Assembly: GCA_023150295.1 (NCBI GenBank)
Contig: JAKLLE010000014.1
Location: forward strand, 1 to 60,364
DNA from: Giesbergeria sp.
GTDB taxonomy: Bacteria > Pseudomonadota > Gammaproteobacteria > Burkholderiales > Burkholderiaceae_C
Direction of reading: 5' to 3'
Length of the DNA stretch: 60,364 nt
In this document: one piece after another, positions 1 to 7,770 of the stretch
Position numbering within the stretch: position 1 is the stretch's first letter
How the letters are laid out: each line of letters opens with the position of its first letter
Notes under the pieces: generated by a model
The model's database searches: none
What the model was told of the DNA's origin: nothing
What the model saw: the letters and a program-made list of their open reading frames with translations, nothing else
Program-made: the position numbers and the translations under genes

Positions 1-60
1 AGGGTAGTATTCATGGGCGGGCACCAAGTTCAGACTTCGATACCCTGATCTTCCAGCCTT

Positions 61-978
61 TTGGGCGGTGCCCGCAACTTTTTTTGCGCCTCACGCAGAG
101 GCAAATTCGGCTGGGTTGAGGAATTCTGCAAGTCCCTCTACTGCCCACAGGCGGCCGAGTTCGACACCGGCGTGAAGGCGCAAAAAATGCTGGAGATGGA
201 CGAAGTGCTGCAGGCCGCGCAAGCCGCCAAGCAGGCCGGTGCCACGCGCTTTTGCATGGGCGCCGCCTGGCGCGCACCCAAGGACCGCGACATCGACAAG
301 GTGGCCGCCTTGATTGGCGCCGTCAAAGAACTGGGGCTGGAGACCTGCGCCACGCTGGGCATGCTTGAAGCGCATCAGGCCCAGGCGCTGAAAGAGGCCG
401 GGCTGGACTACTACAACCACAACCTCGATACCGCGCCCGAGTATTACCAGGACGTGGTGAGCACACGCCAATACCAGGAGCGGCTCGATACGCTGCAGCA
501 TGTGCGCGCCGCCGGGGTGAAAGTGTGTTGCGGCGGCATTGTGGGCATGGGCGAGGCGCCGGTGCACCGCGCCGGGCTGATTGCGCAACTGGCCAACCTC
601 GACCCGTACCCGGATTCGGTGCCCATCAACAACCTGGTGCGCGTGCCCGGCACGCCGCTGGCCGACAGCGAGCCCATCGACCCGCTGGATTTTGTGCGCA
701 TGATTGCCGTGGCCCGCATCACCATGCCCCAGGCGCGCGTGCGCCTGTCGGCAGGGCGCCAGCAATTGGGTGAGGCGGTGCAGGCGCTGTGCTTTCTGGC
801 CGGGGCCAATTCCATTTTTTACGGCGACAAGTTGCTGGTCACCGGCAACCCGGACGCCAACGCCGACCTGCAATTGCTGCGCAAACTGGGCCTGCGCAGC
901 CGCCAGACGCAGGAGGAGGGCGCTGCGCCTGCCGCCAATGCAGCGCAGGGGTGTGGCTGCGGTTGCACTTGCGGTTGA
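61..978 (+). pseudogene. bioB: Biotin synthase BioB, 5' end disrupted
   Basis: From about base 139 onward the translation is clearly BioB, the radical-SAM enzyme that inserts sulfur into dethiobiotin: it reads [12 protein letters not shown], then [43 protein letters not shown] and a Cys-rich tail typical of beta-proteobacterial BioB. Upstream of base 139 it is not BioB. The normal CxxxCxxC loop that holds the [4Fe-4S] cluster should precede YCPQ; here only the last Cys remains, with Ser and Glu at the positions of the other two. The frame stays open to about base 61 but has no credible start or ribosome site. I infer a broken gene (rearrangement or sequence-edge artefact), so probably no active enzyme. 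Confidence 0.85.
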
Positions 979-996
979 GTTTTTGCTATAAAAAAT

Positions 997-1033
997 ATAG
1001 CTAGTGGCGCCCGTGGATAGGGCGCTACTAGCC
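997..1033 (+). repeat. Dispersed 36-bp repeat, copy 1 (intergenic)
   Basis: This copy lies 18 bases after the bioB stop. The core is ATAGCT, 3 nt, GGCGC, 10 nt, GGCGC and a GCC end (37 bp here, one base longer than the other copies). It is preceded by TTGCTAT and an A-rich spacer, so GCTATA...ATAGCT forms a short palindrome. The GGCGCC/GGGCGC parts can form a hairpin that might act as a bioB transcript end. It belongs to the seven-copy family described in the findings. Confidence 0.75.
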
Positions 1034-1058
1034 ATTTTTACCATCAGAAGTACGTGTT

Positions 1059-1250
1059 TTACTTCTTCATCGGGCAGGTGTTGATGCCCAGCAAGGTGTA
1101 GGCCGGGCAAAAGCCGAACAGGCCTGTGGCCAGCGGCACCACGCCAATCCAGCCCCAAACGCCCACGGTGCCCGTGGCGGCCAGGCCGATCAGCACCAAA
1201 CCGGCGACGATGCGCAGAATGCGATCCAGAGATCCAGCGTTGTGTTTCAT
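1059..1250 (-). CDS. DUF2892 (YgaP-like) small inner-membrane protein
   Basis: A 63-residue protein starting MKHNAGSLDR with two hydrophobic segments (about residues 11-30 and 33-50) and the motif GLFGFCPAYTLLGINTC. This matches the DUF2892 membrane family, found alone or fused to rhodanese domains as in YgaP. The two C-terminal Cys could take part in sulfur relay; that is inference. A good ribosome site (AGGAAAA) precedes the ATG. It is the last gene of a four-gene leftward cluster with OsmC, rhodanese and a second DUF2892 protein, which suggests reactive-sulfur handling. Confidence 0.8.
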   Translation of the reverse strand: MKHNAGSLDRILRIVAGLVLIGLAATGTVGVWGWIGVVPLATGLFGFCPAYTLLGINTCPMKK

Positions 1251-1295
1251 GGGATTTTCCTTTCGGGTTGAGAAGCGGAGGAGGGTTGCGCTCTG

Positions 1296-1742
1296 TTATT
1301 TGAGGCGCTGGCCGGTACTGTCAAACACCTGCAGTTCGATGGCAATGCCCTGGCCCACGCTTTGGGTCACGGTGCAATAGGCTTCGAACTGGTCGAGCAC
1401 GCGATCCAGGTGCTCCAGGCTGGATGCGGGAACGCCCAGGTGCAGTGCGGCGGTCATCTTGAGCACACGCAGGCGCTTTTGCTCGTTACGGCCCACTTCG
1501 GCGTCCACGGTGCAGTGCAATGGCTCGGGCGCTTGCTTGAATTTGCGCAGAGCAAACAACAGCGAATCCGACAGGCAGTTGCCCACGGCTGCCGCCAGCA
1601 ACTGCACGGGGGAAGGGCCCTGGCCCGTGCCCAGCGGTGCGGGCTCATCGGCTTGGAGAGGCGCAATACTCTCACCAAAATCGACCTGGAATCGGTAGTC
1701 CTGCTGCTGACGCAGGGTGATGCGCACGTTGCTCTCGCTCAT
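1296..1742 (-). CDS. OsmC family protein
   Basis: A 148-residue OsmC/Ohr-type protein. OsmC proteins are dimeric thiol peroxidases whose paired Cys residues reduce organic hydroperoxides and, in some lineages, persulfides. Visible features are the family layout PSPVQLLAAAVGNCLSDSL with one catalytic-type Cys, and ending EAYCTVTQSVGQGI with the second Cys. The start is supported by AAAGGATAG before the ATG. It sits between a rhodanese gene (18-nt gap) and a DUF2892 gene, all read leftward, so I infer a role in sulfane-sulfur or peroxide detoxification. Confidence 0.85.
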   Translation of the reverse strand: MSESNVRITLRQQQDYRFQVDFGESIAPLQADEPAPLGTGQGPSPVQLLAAAVGNCLSDSLLFALRKFKQAPEPLHCTVDAEVGRNEQKRLRVLKMTAALHLGVPASSLEHLDRVLDQFEAYCTVTQSVGQGIAIELQVFDSTGQRLK

Positions 1743-1760
1743 GTCTATCCTTTGTAAATG

Positions 1761-2069
1761 TCAGTTGCTCCGGATGGCGCGCCCCGTCTGCATGGCCACC
1801 ATGCCCACGGAGCCGCCGTTGCGCGCGCCGGTGTAGCCCATTTGCTGCAGCCACACCATGGCCATGTGCGAGCGGGCGCCGGACAGGCAGTACAGCACCA
1901 CCTCGGCAGACGGGTCTGGCAAGGCCGTGGCTGCGTCGGCCTGCAGTCGATCCAGCGGCATGTTCAACGCACCTTCGACATGGCCAGAAGCAAACTCACC
2001 GGGTGAACGCACGTCCACCAAGATGGGGGTAGTACCGGTGCCGGTTGAGGAACTCATGCCCGAAGCCAT
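1761..2069 (-). CDS. Single-domain rhodanese (sulfurtransferase)
   Basis: A single rhodanese domain of about 100 residues. It has the entry motif ILVDVRSPGEFASGHVEGALNMP and the active loop YCLSGARS, whose Cys would carry the persulfide. Rhodaneses move sulfane sulfur between thiols, or from thiosulfate to cyanide. The frame also has a TTG at 2075 directly after the upstream DUF2892 stop (TGATTG), and ATGs at 2069 and 2057. I chose 2069, but the start is uncertain. It is translationally coupled to its DUF2892 neighbour, the same pair that is fused in YgaP. Confidence 0.85.
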   Translation of the reverse strand: MASGMSSSTGTGTTPILVDVRSPGEFASGHVEGALNMPLDRLQADAATALPDPSAEVVLYCLSGARSHMAMVWLQQMGYTGARNGGSVGMVAMQTGRAIRSN

Positions 2070-2075
2070 CGGCAA

Positions 2076-2285
2076 TCAGCAGCCCGGCTGGATGCCCAGC
2101 TTGCGCAGGATGTTTTCCAGCATGCACCACTTGGTGAACCCGCTTTGCAGCAGGTTGGCGCCCACAAAGGCCGTGAACGCCAGCCACCATTGGCTCATGA
2201 ACAGAGGGCTGCCCGGAATGCCCAGAGCCAGGGACAGCAGGATGAAGGTACCCGCCAACAGGCGAACCACTTGCCAGGAAGTCAT
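2076..2285 (-). CDS. DUF2892 small membrane protein, first gene of the sulfur cluster
   Basis: A 69-residue protein with two predicted membrane segments (about residues 5-24 and 30-50) and the signature SGFTKWCMLENILRKLGIQPGC, which is DUF2892-like with two Cys. GAAGGAGATT precedes the ATG as a strong ribosome site. It is the first gene of the leftward cluster; its promoter lies in the intergenic dyad shared with the divergent ArsR gene. The membrane Cys beside a rhodanese suggests a membrane sulfur relay. This function is inferred only from context. Confidence 0.8.
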   Translation of the reverse strand: MTSWQVVRLLAGTFILLSLALGIPGSPLFMSQWWLAFTAFVGANLLQSGFTKWCMLENILRKLGIQPGC

Positions 2286-2320
2286 TGCAATCTCCTTCGC
2301 AACACGATGTAGAACATTTG

Positions 2321-2357
2321 TTGACTGGATTATTTAGCCAAACAGCTAATTAGTCAA
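2321..2357. promoter_or_regulatory. Nested palindrome: candidate ArsR operator and divergent promoter
   Basis: Two inverted repeats share one centre: outer TTGACT (2321-2326) with AGTCAA (2352-2357), and inner TTAGC (2334-2338) with GCTAA (2345-2349). The outer arm on the minus strand fits a -35 box (TTGACT), with AATAAT 17 nt further on as -10 for the leftward cluster. The position between divergent arsR and target genes is typical of self-regulated ArsR systems. Confidence 0.55.
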
Positions 2358-2429
2358 ACGATGTATCATCGGATACGCGAGAAACCCAAGCCTTGGCGTT
2401 CCATGAGAACGCGCCGCCAGGAACTTCCC

Positions 2430-2768
2430 ATGAAAGACCTTCCCCCAGAAGCGCTGCAACAAGTAGCCGCCTATTTCCAGACCCTGGCCGAACCCACGCG
2501 CCTGCGCATCCTCAACCACCTGCGCGAAGGCGAGCGCAACGTGGGAGATCTGGCCCAACTCTGCGGCTACACCGCCGCCAACATCTCCCGGCACCTGTCT
2601 TTGATGACCCAGCAAGGCCTGGTGCGCCGCGAGAGCCGGGGTACCAGCGTGTACTACAGCATCGCGGACGAATCGGTCTATGCCTTGTGCGACCTGGTGT
2701 GCGGAAGCATCGCACGCCAGTACGAACGCACGACCAAGACGCAGCACGCGATCTTTTCCAGGGAGTGA
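2430..2768 (+). CDS. ArsR-family winged-helix repressor
   Basis: A 112-residue ArsR/SmtB regulator. It contains AEPTRLRILNHLREGERNVGDL, a recognition helix AANISRHLSLMTQQGLV and a wing RESRGTSVYYSIAD. Cys residues occur before the recognition helix (LCGYT) and in the last helix (ALCDLVCGSI), so metal or persulfide sensing is possible. I start at ATG 2430 (preceded by AGGAAC) because the longer frame from 2361 begins at the edge of the operator. It is divergent from the DUF2892-rhodanese-OsmC genes, so the likely job is to repress them until sulfide, persulfide or a related stress appears. Confidence 0.85.
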   Translation: MKDLPPEALQQVAAYFQTLAEPTRLRILNHLREGERNVGDLAQLCGYTAANISRHLSLMTQQGLVRRESRGTSVYYSIADESVYALCDLVCGSIARQYERTTKTQHAIFSRE

Positions 2769-2830
2769 GGGGCAGCTTGCTTGAACAGATGACTACAAGA
2801 CGGTGACGCAGATGTTCATGCAGATTTTAT

Positions 2831-2858
2831 ATTTAACATAATATACATCGTATCTAGT
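2831..2858 (+). other. dif-like site with one good arm
   Basis: Bases 2831-2841 (ATTTAACATAA) equal the XerD-type arm of the well-known dif site, read on the opposite strand. The next six (TATACA) equal the dif central region. The following 11 bases, where the XerC arm should be, match poorly. This is the layout expected at an Xer-recombined junction of an integrative element exploiting Xer. Confidence 0.5.
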
Positions 2859-3071
2859 AAAAAGAATGCCCGGCTACGTTGGCATGATCCTGAAACCCGC
2901 GCCCAGCTTGCGTATCGGTTCAAGGTCTTATACCGTAGCCCGGGCTTGGATCTGCAGGGCTGCGCGAAGCTTCTTCAGGTCACTTTACGTAACTGGGAGT
3001 CCGGCAAGAAGGACATTCCGTACTCGGCCTACCGGCTGCTGCGCCTGCTCAATCGCTTGGAGCTTTCATGA
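2844..3071 (+). pseudogene. XafT-like (VC1465 / DUF3653 family) gene remnant
   Basis: One frame runs without a usable start codon from the centre of the dif-like site to TGA 3069-3071. It reads YIVSSKKNARLRWHDP, then LAYRFKVLYRSPGLDLQGCAKLLQ, LRNWESGKKDIPYSAYRLLRLL. The LRNWESG...IPYSAYRLLRLL signature is that of the phage/IMEX DNA-binding family whose member XafT activates XerD-first recombination at dif. It lacks a start, and the usual C-terminal part beyond LNRLELS. The Tn3-family transposon inserted 12 bases after its stop. I read it as the dead remnant of a dif-integrating element; an unusual start codon is the alternative. Confidence 0.55.
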
Positions 3072-3078
3072 TGAATAC

Positions 3079-3083
3079 CATAC
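3079..3083. repeat. Left target-site duplication CATAC
   Basis: Five bases directly outside the left terminal repeat, identical to 22228-22232 on the right side. A 5-bp duplication is the Tn3-family standard. Confidence 0.9.
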
Positions 3084-3130
3084 GAGGGTCGGCAGGGATT
3101 CATGTAAAAAACCGCAGAAATGCACCTAAG
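3084..3130 (+). repeat. Left terminal inverted repeat (47 bp)
   Basis: It begins GAGGGTCGGCAGGG and ends CACCTAAG, pairing with 22181-22227 in reverse complement. The tnpA stop codon (3126-3128) lies inside it. Confidence 0.92.
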
Positions 3131-6125
3131 TCATTGATTTCATTGGGATTATCGTGGCATCGAAATTCAACGGACCGATCTTGCGCCGAAAGTCCAGCGT
3201 GTAGTCCCCAAACCGATTGATGTGCGCCGTGCGGAACGGCGCCAGACCGGCCAAGATCTCCTGCGTGATCTCGGTACCCTCATCGCGAAGCTCCTGCAAA
3301 ACCCGCGTCATGCCCACCACGTTATGCAGAATGATCATGTTGGCCACAAGGTGGTTGTACTTGATCACCTTGCGCTGCTCGTGCCGGATGTTCTCCGCAA
3401 TGATCCCCTCTCCCCCAAAAAATGACCAACCGGCAAAGCCGTTGAATTGCTCGCTCTTGTTGGTTTCGGCATGGATCACCTTGCGAAGCCCGACATCGCC
3501 GATATAGCTCAACAGGAACATGGTGCGGATCACCTTGCCTAGTTCCACAAAGGCGAAGTACAGCTTGTTCTTGCGGCTGTAGGTGCCCAACCGACGCAAG
3601 ATGGTCGATGGCGTGATTTTTCCCGTCTTGATGGAAACCGCCACCCGCAGCATCGCCTGAAAATGCGTTTCAATGAGCTTCCAGTCGATCACGTCGCTGA
3701 ACAACGCATTGATGTTGGGATACATGTTGCCTGGTACCGGACGATGGAACTTGAGATCCTGGATTCCCCGAATACGCGGCATGAGCTTGATGCCCAGCAG
3801 ATGGGAGAGCGCGAAGATGGGGTAGCTCTGTGCCTGCGTATCACCGTGGATGGTGTCAGGTCGAATGTCAGATTCATTGCTCTCCAGCCCGTCTAGGATG
3901 TGGAGACCTTCATAGGTACCACAGGAAATGAAGTGGCTGAACAGAGCGATGAATTTGTCAGACACATGGTAGTAGCCGATTCCGCCGTACCCGCCATAGC
4001 GGATATGGTGCTCTGACAGCAGATTTTGTTCGTACAGGTTCCACTTGGTACCGTCGGCTGAAACGTGTTTTCCTGTCCCCCAATAGCCTGGCAGTTCAAA
4101 CTTGTTGTAGGCGTTAATCACCTTCACGATGGCTTTGTCCAGCAGGTCTTCACTCACGTATTTCAGGTTCAGCCAGGAAATCTGGCGGCGGCTCAGCCCT
4201 TTGATGGACTTGGCGGTCTGACCCGGCCCCAGATTGCAGCCATAGCAGAACAGCGTCGTGATGACCCGCATCCGCAGATCCTCAAGGCGACTGTCTGTCC
4301 CGGCCAATGGCCGGAACAGCTTGTGCAGATTCAACCAGCGCTCGGTATCGATCATGACATCCACGATGCTGACCGCTTCCATCCGTTCGGAGATCAAGGC
4401 ATCGATGCGAGCGGCCGCCTCGACGATTTCGGAGCGGGGCGGCTTGCGCAGGATGAGGCGGCCATCAACGATCTCGGCATGGGCGTTTTCCGGGAAAGCG
4501 GCATCAATGTCCCTGGCCCGCTGCGCCATGGCTGATTTGAGCTGATCCACAAAAGTGCTGGGGTCCGTCTCGATGCCTGTAACCCGGCCATAGTCACCGA
4601 CCTCTTTTTCAAAAGTTTCGTCATCGACCAACTGCTCTCGGTAGTCGTCATACCGCTCGCCGTATTTGATAAAGAGATCGCCCGACTTCAGATCGTCCTT
4701 GACGGCATGCAGCACCGCCAGCTCAAAATACCTGCGGTGGACCGCTTGCACGGGGCCTTTGCTCGATGGCTTGACCAGCACCAGCTTGCGCCACTGCGCC
4801 GACATCCACCGAAAGTCGTTGTCCTCAGCCAAACCCAGCATGTCCAGTGGCACAACGTCGCTGCGGTTGTCACGCAGCTTGTAGAGCGCCTCAATCAACC
4901 GCTCCATTACCAGATCTTCACTGCTTGCTGCTGGTGAGGCGATGCTGATGCAGTTGATCAACTGGGCCCGAACCATCTTGTAAGGCTGCAGCAGGAAAGG
5001 AAAGTGATTTCGTCCGGCGTACGCCAGGTGCTGTTCGCATTCGTTGAGCAGTTCGTCCACATCGGCCACCAGCGTGGTACCAATGGCATCCACGCGCTGA
5101 GCGTCCGTTCCCTCCAGTTGATAGGCCCCCAGGATGTCTTTGAGCTGCCCCACCAACATGTCGGTTTTCTGGACCCGTTCCTGCTGGAAAGACAGCAGCT
5201 TTTGCCGGGCATTGTTTTCCAGGTTCTGCATGAGGCGAATGAACAGGTCTGCGGCATCATCCAGGGATTGGGCATGCTGTGCCCGGATGAAGATCACCGC
5301 CAAGGCGTAGCGCTTTTGCGGCTTGAGTTCGGCCATCTCTGCCGCATTGAGCGCGCGCGCCAGGTGCCGAAACTGCTTGAGTTTTGGCACAGGCACATCG
5401 GGTTTGGGTAGCTGCTCCACCAGGTGTTGCAGGCGCCGGATGTGCTGGATGTAAGTTCGTGTTTCCTTGTTTGTCGGCCGTTTGGGCTCACGCTTGAGTG
5501 TCTGCCACGCAGAAACGGACTCTCCCGGTGCGGTTTTGAGTAGTCCATCGATTAGGGCGCGGGTCTGCGCGGTCAGTTGGCCAGAGATGGCTGAAAAGTA
5601 TCGACTATTGCTCTTTTCCCGGGCCCGAAACGCCATTCGATCCAGCGTTGAGAAAGCGGGCAACTCGTAGCGGTGGTGGACCAGTTCCTCCAGCATCACG
5701 TTGATGATGTCGGCCACCGCCTGTTTGGTTTCAGCTGCCGTGTCGGCCACGACGACCAGCCAGGCGTGGCCTTCTGGCCCCAGCGGTTTGACGTTCAGAT
5801 GCCGACGCAAAGCCGCGAAAAGAGCCATCCGAGAACCAGAGGCCTCAAAACGCTTGAGATCTGCCAGCGCAGGCAGCCTGGCCAGCCCTGCCGTCTGGGC
5901 AATGCGCTCTCTGATGGCCTGCGGCACCTCAGCGAGTGGAATGAAATAACCCAGTCGCTGAAAAACCTTCAGGTGGATCAATGCAGCGACGCGGGGCAAG
6001 GCTCGCTTGCCGAGCCCGGCAGCCAAGCGTTTTTCATCCTCGGTCGGCGTGTAGAGCTCATCCAGCTCGCGGGGCGTTGGATCGGGGTTCAGGCTGGGGT
6101 ACGCCGTCTCGTTGGGTGTGGTCAT
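3126..6125 (-). CDS. tnpA: Tn3-family transposase TnpA
   Basis: A 999-residue protein, the usual size for a Tn3-family DDE transposase, which makes and resolves strand transfers at the terminal repeats by a replicative route. The N-terminal third is a DNA-binding region. The catalytic part holds Asp691 in SADGTK and Asp762 in HGDTQAQS, followed by LLGIKLMPRIRG and, near the end, GGEGIIAENIRHEQRK with the third acidic region. Its stop codon falls within the left terminal repeat. A 57-nt gap that carries two GGCACTACCCC copies separates it from the upstream recombinase gene, so the two are probably cotranscribed. No truncation or frameshift is visible. Confidence 0.95.
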   Translation of the reverse strand: MTTPNETAYPSLNPDPTPRELDELYTPTEDEKRLAAGLGKRALPRVAALIHLKVFQRLGYFIPLAEVPQAIRERIAQTAGLARLPALADLKRFEASGSRMALFAALRRHLNVKPLGPEGHAWLVVVADTAAETKQAVADIINVMLEELVHHRYELPAFSTLDRMAFRAREKSNSRYFSAISGQLTAQTRALIDGLLKTAPGESVSAWQTLKREPKRPTNKETRTYIQHIRRLQHLVEQLPKPDVPVPKLKQFRHLARALNAAEMAELKPQKRYALAVIFIRAQHAQSLDDAADLFIRLMQNLENNARQKLLSFQQERVQKTDMLVGQLKDILGAYQLEGTDAQRVDAIGTTLVADVDELLNECEQHLAYAGRNHFPFLLQPYKMVRAQLINCISIASPAASSEDLVMERLIEALYKLRDNRSDVVPLDMLGLAEDNDFRWMSAQWRKLVLVKPSSKGPVQAVHRRYFELAVLHAVKDDLKSGDLFIKYGERYDDYREQLVDDETFEKEVGDYGRVTGIETDPSTFVDQLKSAMAQRARDIDAAFPENAHAEIVDGRLILRKPPRSEIVEAAARIDALISERMEAVSIVDVMIDTERWLNLHKLFRPLAGTDSRLEDLRMRVITTLFCYGCNLGPGQTAKSIKGLSRRQISWLNLKYVSEDLLDKAIVKVINAYNKFELPGYWGTGKHVSADGTKWNLYEQNLLSEHHIRYGGYGGIGYYHVSDKFIALFSHFISCGTYEGLHILDGLESNESDIRPDTIHGDTQAQSYPIFALSHLLGIKLMPRIRGIQDLKFHRPVPGNMYPNINALFSDVIDWKLIETHFQAMLRVAVSIKTGKITPSTILRRLGTYSRKNKLYFAFVELGKVIRTMFLLSYIGDVGLRKVIHAETNKSEQFNGFAGWSFFGGEGIIAENIRHEQRKVIKYNHLVANMIILHNVVGMTRVLQELRDEGTEITQEILAGLAPFRTAHINRFGDYTLDFRRKIGPLNFDATIIPMKSMT

Positions 6126-6182
6126 CTGCGGGCACTACCCCCGTTGGCACTACCCCGTCTGGCCGCCTGTCTTCCCATCACC

Positions 6183-7499
6183 TCAATCCCAGTGTGAATC
6201 GGTGGCACGCTCGTGAAACGAAGCTTCCAGCAGGCACTGGTTGTCCTCGGCAATGCGGTACATGTCATCCAGCAGCGCGGCAATCATTTCGTCCAGTGCA
6301 TCGCGGGACTGGTAAGGAATCGCCAGTTCATAGAGCGTGCCCTCGGTGTTCAGGCGTTGCATGGCAAAACGCTCGAAACAGGTCTGTTCGATCAGCCGAT
6401 GACCCCTGGCCAGGCTACGCGACTGCCTGCTGAAGCGGGCCAGCGCCATCGTGACGCGCACGGTCGCGATTGAGGTCGCCTCTGCGGTCGGCAAGTGTGG
6501 AATGTGGGCGTTTGCGGGCGCTGGCTGTGGAGGCGGTACTGGTTTCAAATCTGCGGGTGCCAGCGCGGTAAGGCCCTGTTCGAAGCGTGCTTGCAGGCCT
6601 GACGATGGCGCATCCAAATAGCGTATGGCCGATTTGACATCCTTCCAGCCGACATACTCCATCAACTCCTTGATATCCCAGCCGCAGGCACGTGCCCAGC
6701 CCGCAAATCCACGGCGCATGGAATGGCTGCTGTACTCCGCCGGTGAATCAACGCCTGCCTGGGCGAGCAGACTGCGCAGCAAGGGAATCAGGCTGTTGGC
6801 TTGCAGGCTTTCCTCGGAGATATGGCCCCAGCGATCGATTTTTCGAAAGACTGGGCCCCCGCTCAACCCAGCCAGATCAACCCAGGCGTTGAAGGCTGTC
6901 ACAGGACATAGTCGCGACAACGCGAGGCATTTGAAGACCCGGCCCTGCAGCTGCCTGTCGCCCTTGCTGCGGCCCAGGTAGCAGGTCATGCCTTCACCAG
7001 GGGTCACCTCGATGTTTTCAACGCGCAGATTGACCAGTTCGTCGGAGCGAAACCCGCGCCAGAAACCCAACAGCATGAGGCTGCGATTGCGTGTGTGGCG
7101 AAGCAAGCCTGGGTGGTCGCCCATCCTGAGGGCGTTGGCGATAGCGGTTTCAAGCCACTGATCGACCTGCTGGAGTACCGCCAGCTCCAACGGGCGTGCG
7201 CGTTTTTCTGGCACAGCGTGTAAGGAGCGAATACCTTTGAGAACTTGGCGCACAAGCGGCGATTTGGTGGGGTCCGGAAATCCCTGGTCGGCATGCCAAC
7301 GGGACAACGCTGCCAGTCGTTGGTGCAACGTGTTGATGGCCAGTGTTTCGGCGTGGTCGGCCAGATAGCGGGCAATGGCGTCCGGGGTGGCGGGCAGCAG
7401 CCCCTTCCACTCGACCTCAAAATGGCGGATGGCCGAAGCGTAGCTGCGGCGGGTGTTGTCACGCTCGGCGGCTTCGATGTATTGGTCCAGACGGTTCAT
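6183..7499 (-). CDS. Tyrosine recombinase with C-terminal extension (TnpS/TnpI-like)
   Basis: A 438-residue integrase-family protein. The catalytic set is visible: Arg151 in GFWRGFRSDEL, Lys179 in GRSKGD, His259 and Arg262 in HSMRRG, Trp285 in VGWKD, and Tyr294 in AIRYLD. The N-terminal half is the SAM-like core-binding domain. After the nucleophile, about 144 further residues (a Pro-rich linker, then a helical region) exceed the usual length. Beside tnpA, such an enzyme normally resolves cointegrates at a res site. No ribosome site precedes the ATG; instead a GGTAAC-A-GTTACC dyad (7506-7518) sits seven bases upstream. Function by context and motifs is well supported; the class name is inferred. 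Confidence 0.85.
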   Translation of the reverse strand: MNRLDQYIEAAERDNTRRSYASAIRHFEVEWKGLLPATPDAIARYLADHAETLAINTLHQRLAALSRWHADQGFPDPTKSPLVRQVLKGIRSLHAVPEKRARPLELAVLQQVDQWLETAIANALRMGDHPGLLRHTRNRSLMLLGFWRGFRSDELVNLRVENIEVTPGEGMTCYLGRSKGDRQLQGRVFKCLALSRLCPVTAFNAWVDLAGLSGGPVFRKIDRWGHISEESLQANSLIPLLRSLLAQAGVDSPAEYSSHSMRRGFAGWARACGWDIKELMEYVGWKDVKSAIRYLDAPSSGLQARFEQGLTALAPADLKPVPPPQPAPANAHIPHLPTAEATSIATVRVTMALARFSRQSRSLARGHRLIEQTCFERFAMQRLNTEGTLYELAIPYQSRDALDEMIAALLDDMYRIAEDNQCLLEASFHERATDSHWD

Positions 7500-7770
7500 C
7501 TACTGGGTAACAGTTACCGGGCAGGTCGGTTTCGGCTCGAATCACTGAAATCCAACGCGGCCGGCACTTGGTCGGCAGCGTTGCATCGCGGCGGCATAGT
7601 TTCGCATTCGGCGCAATGGTTGGCCTTGGGATGCGGAGTCAACTGTGATAGTCAACAATCCTCAGGTCTCGCCTGCCACTGCAGAAAGTCTCGGTCGATA
7701 AGTTGCAACGTCTTTAAATACACCATTTGCACACCCGCAATGTGATGCCGCAGGGCAGCCACATCCTTTG
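7500..7770. other. Non-coding gap: candidate resolution (res) region
   Basis: This stretch separates the recombinase start from the ATPase stop. It holds the dyad GGTAAC-A-GTTACC (7506-7518) and a direct repeat GTCAAC at 7638-7643 and 7651-7656 (13-bp period). The minus strand of 7661-7770 stays open, reading RLAKDVAALRHHIAGVQMVY in frame after the ATPase stop; I do not recognise it and it has no start. A recombinase target upstream of its own gene would be normal, but no 20-30-bp core site is certain here. Confidence 0.35.

Noticed and set aside
138-1158. Long open frames antisense to bioB
   Set aside because: High-GC codon bias gives open antisense frames; they lack family motifs and oppose a clear BioB reading.
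7506-7518. GGTAAC-A-GTTACC as a definite recombination core site
   Set aside because: Tyrosine-recombinase cores have arms of 9-13 bp around a 6-8-bp spacer; this dyad has one central base, so it is kept only as a possible regulatory site.
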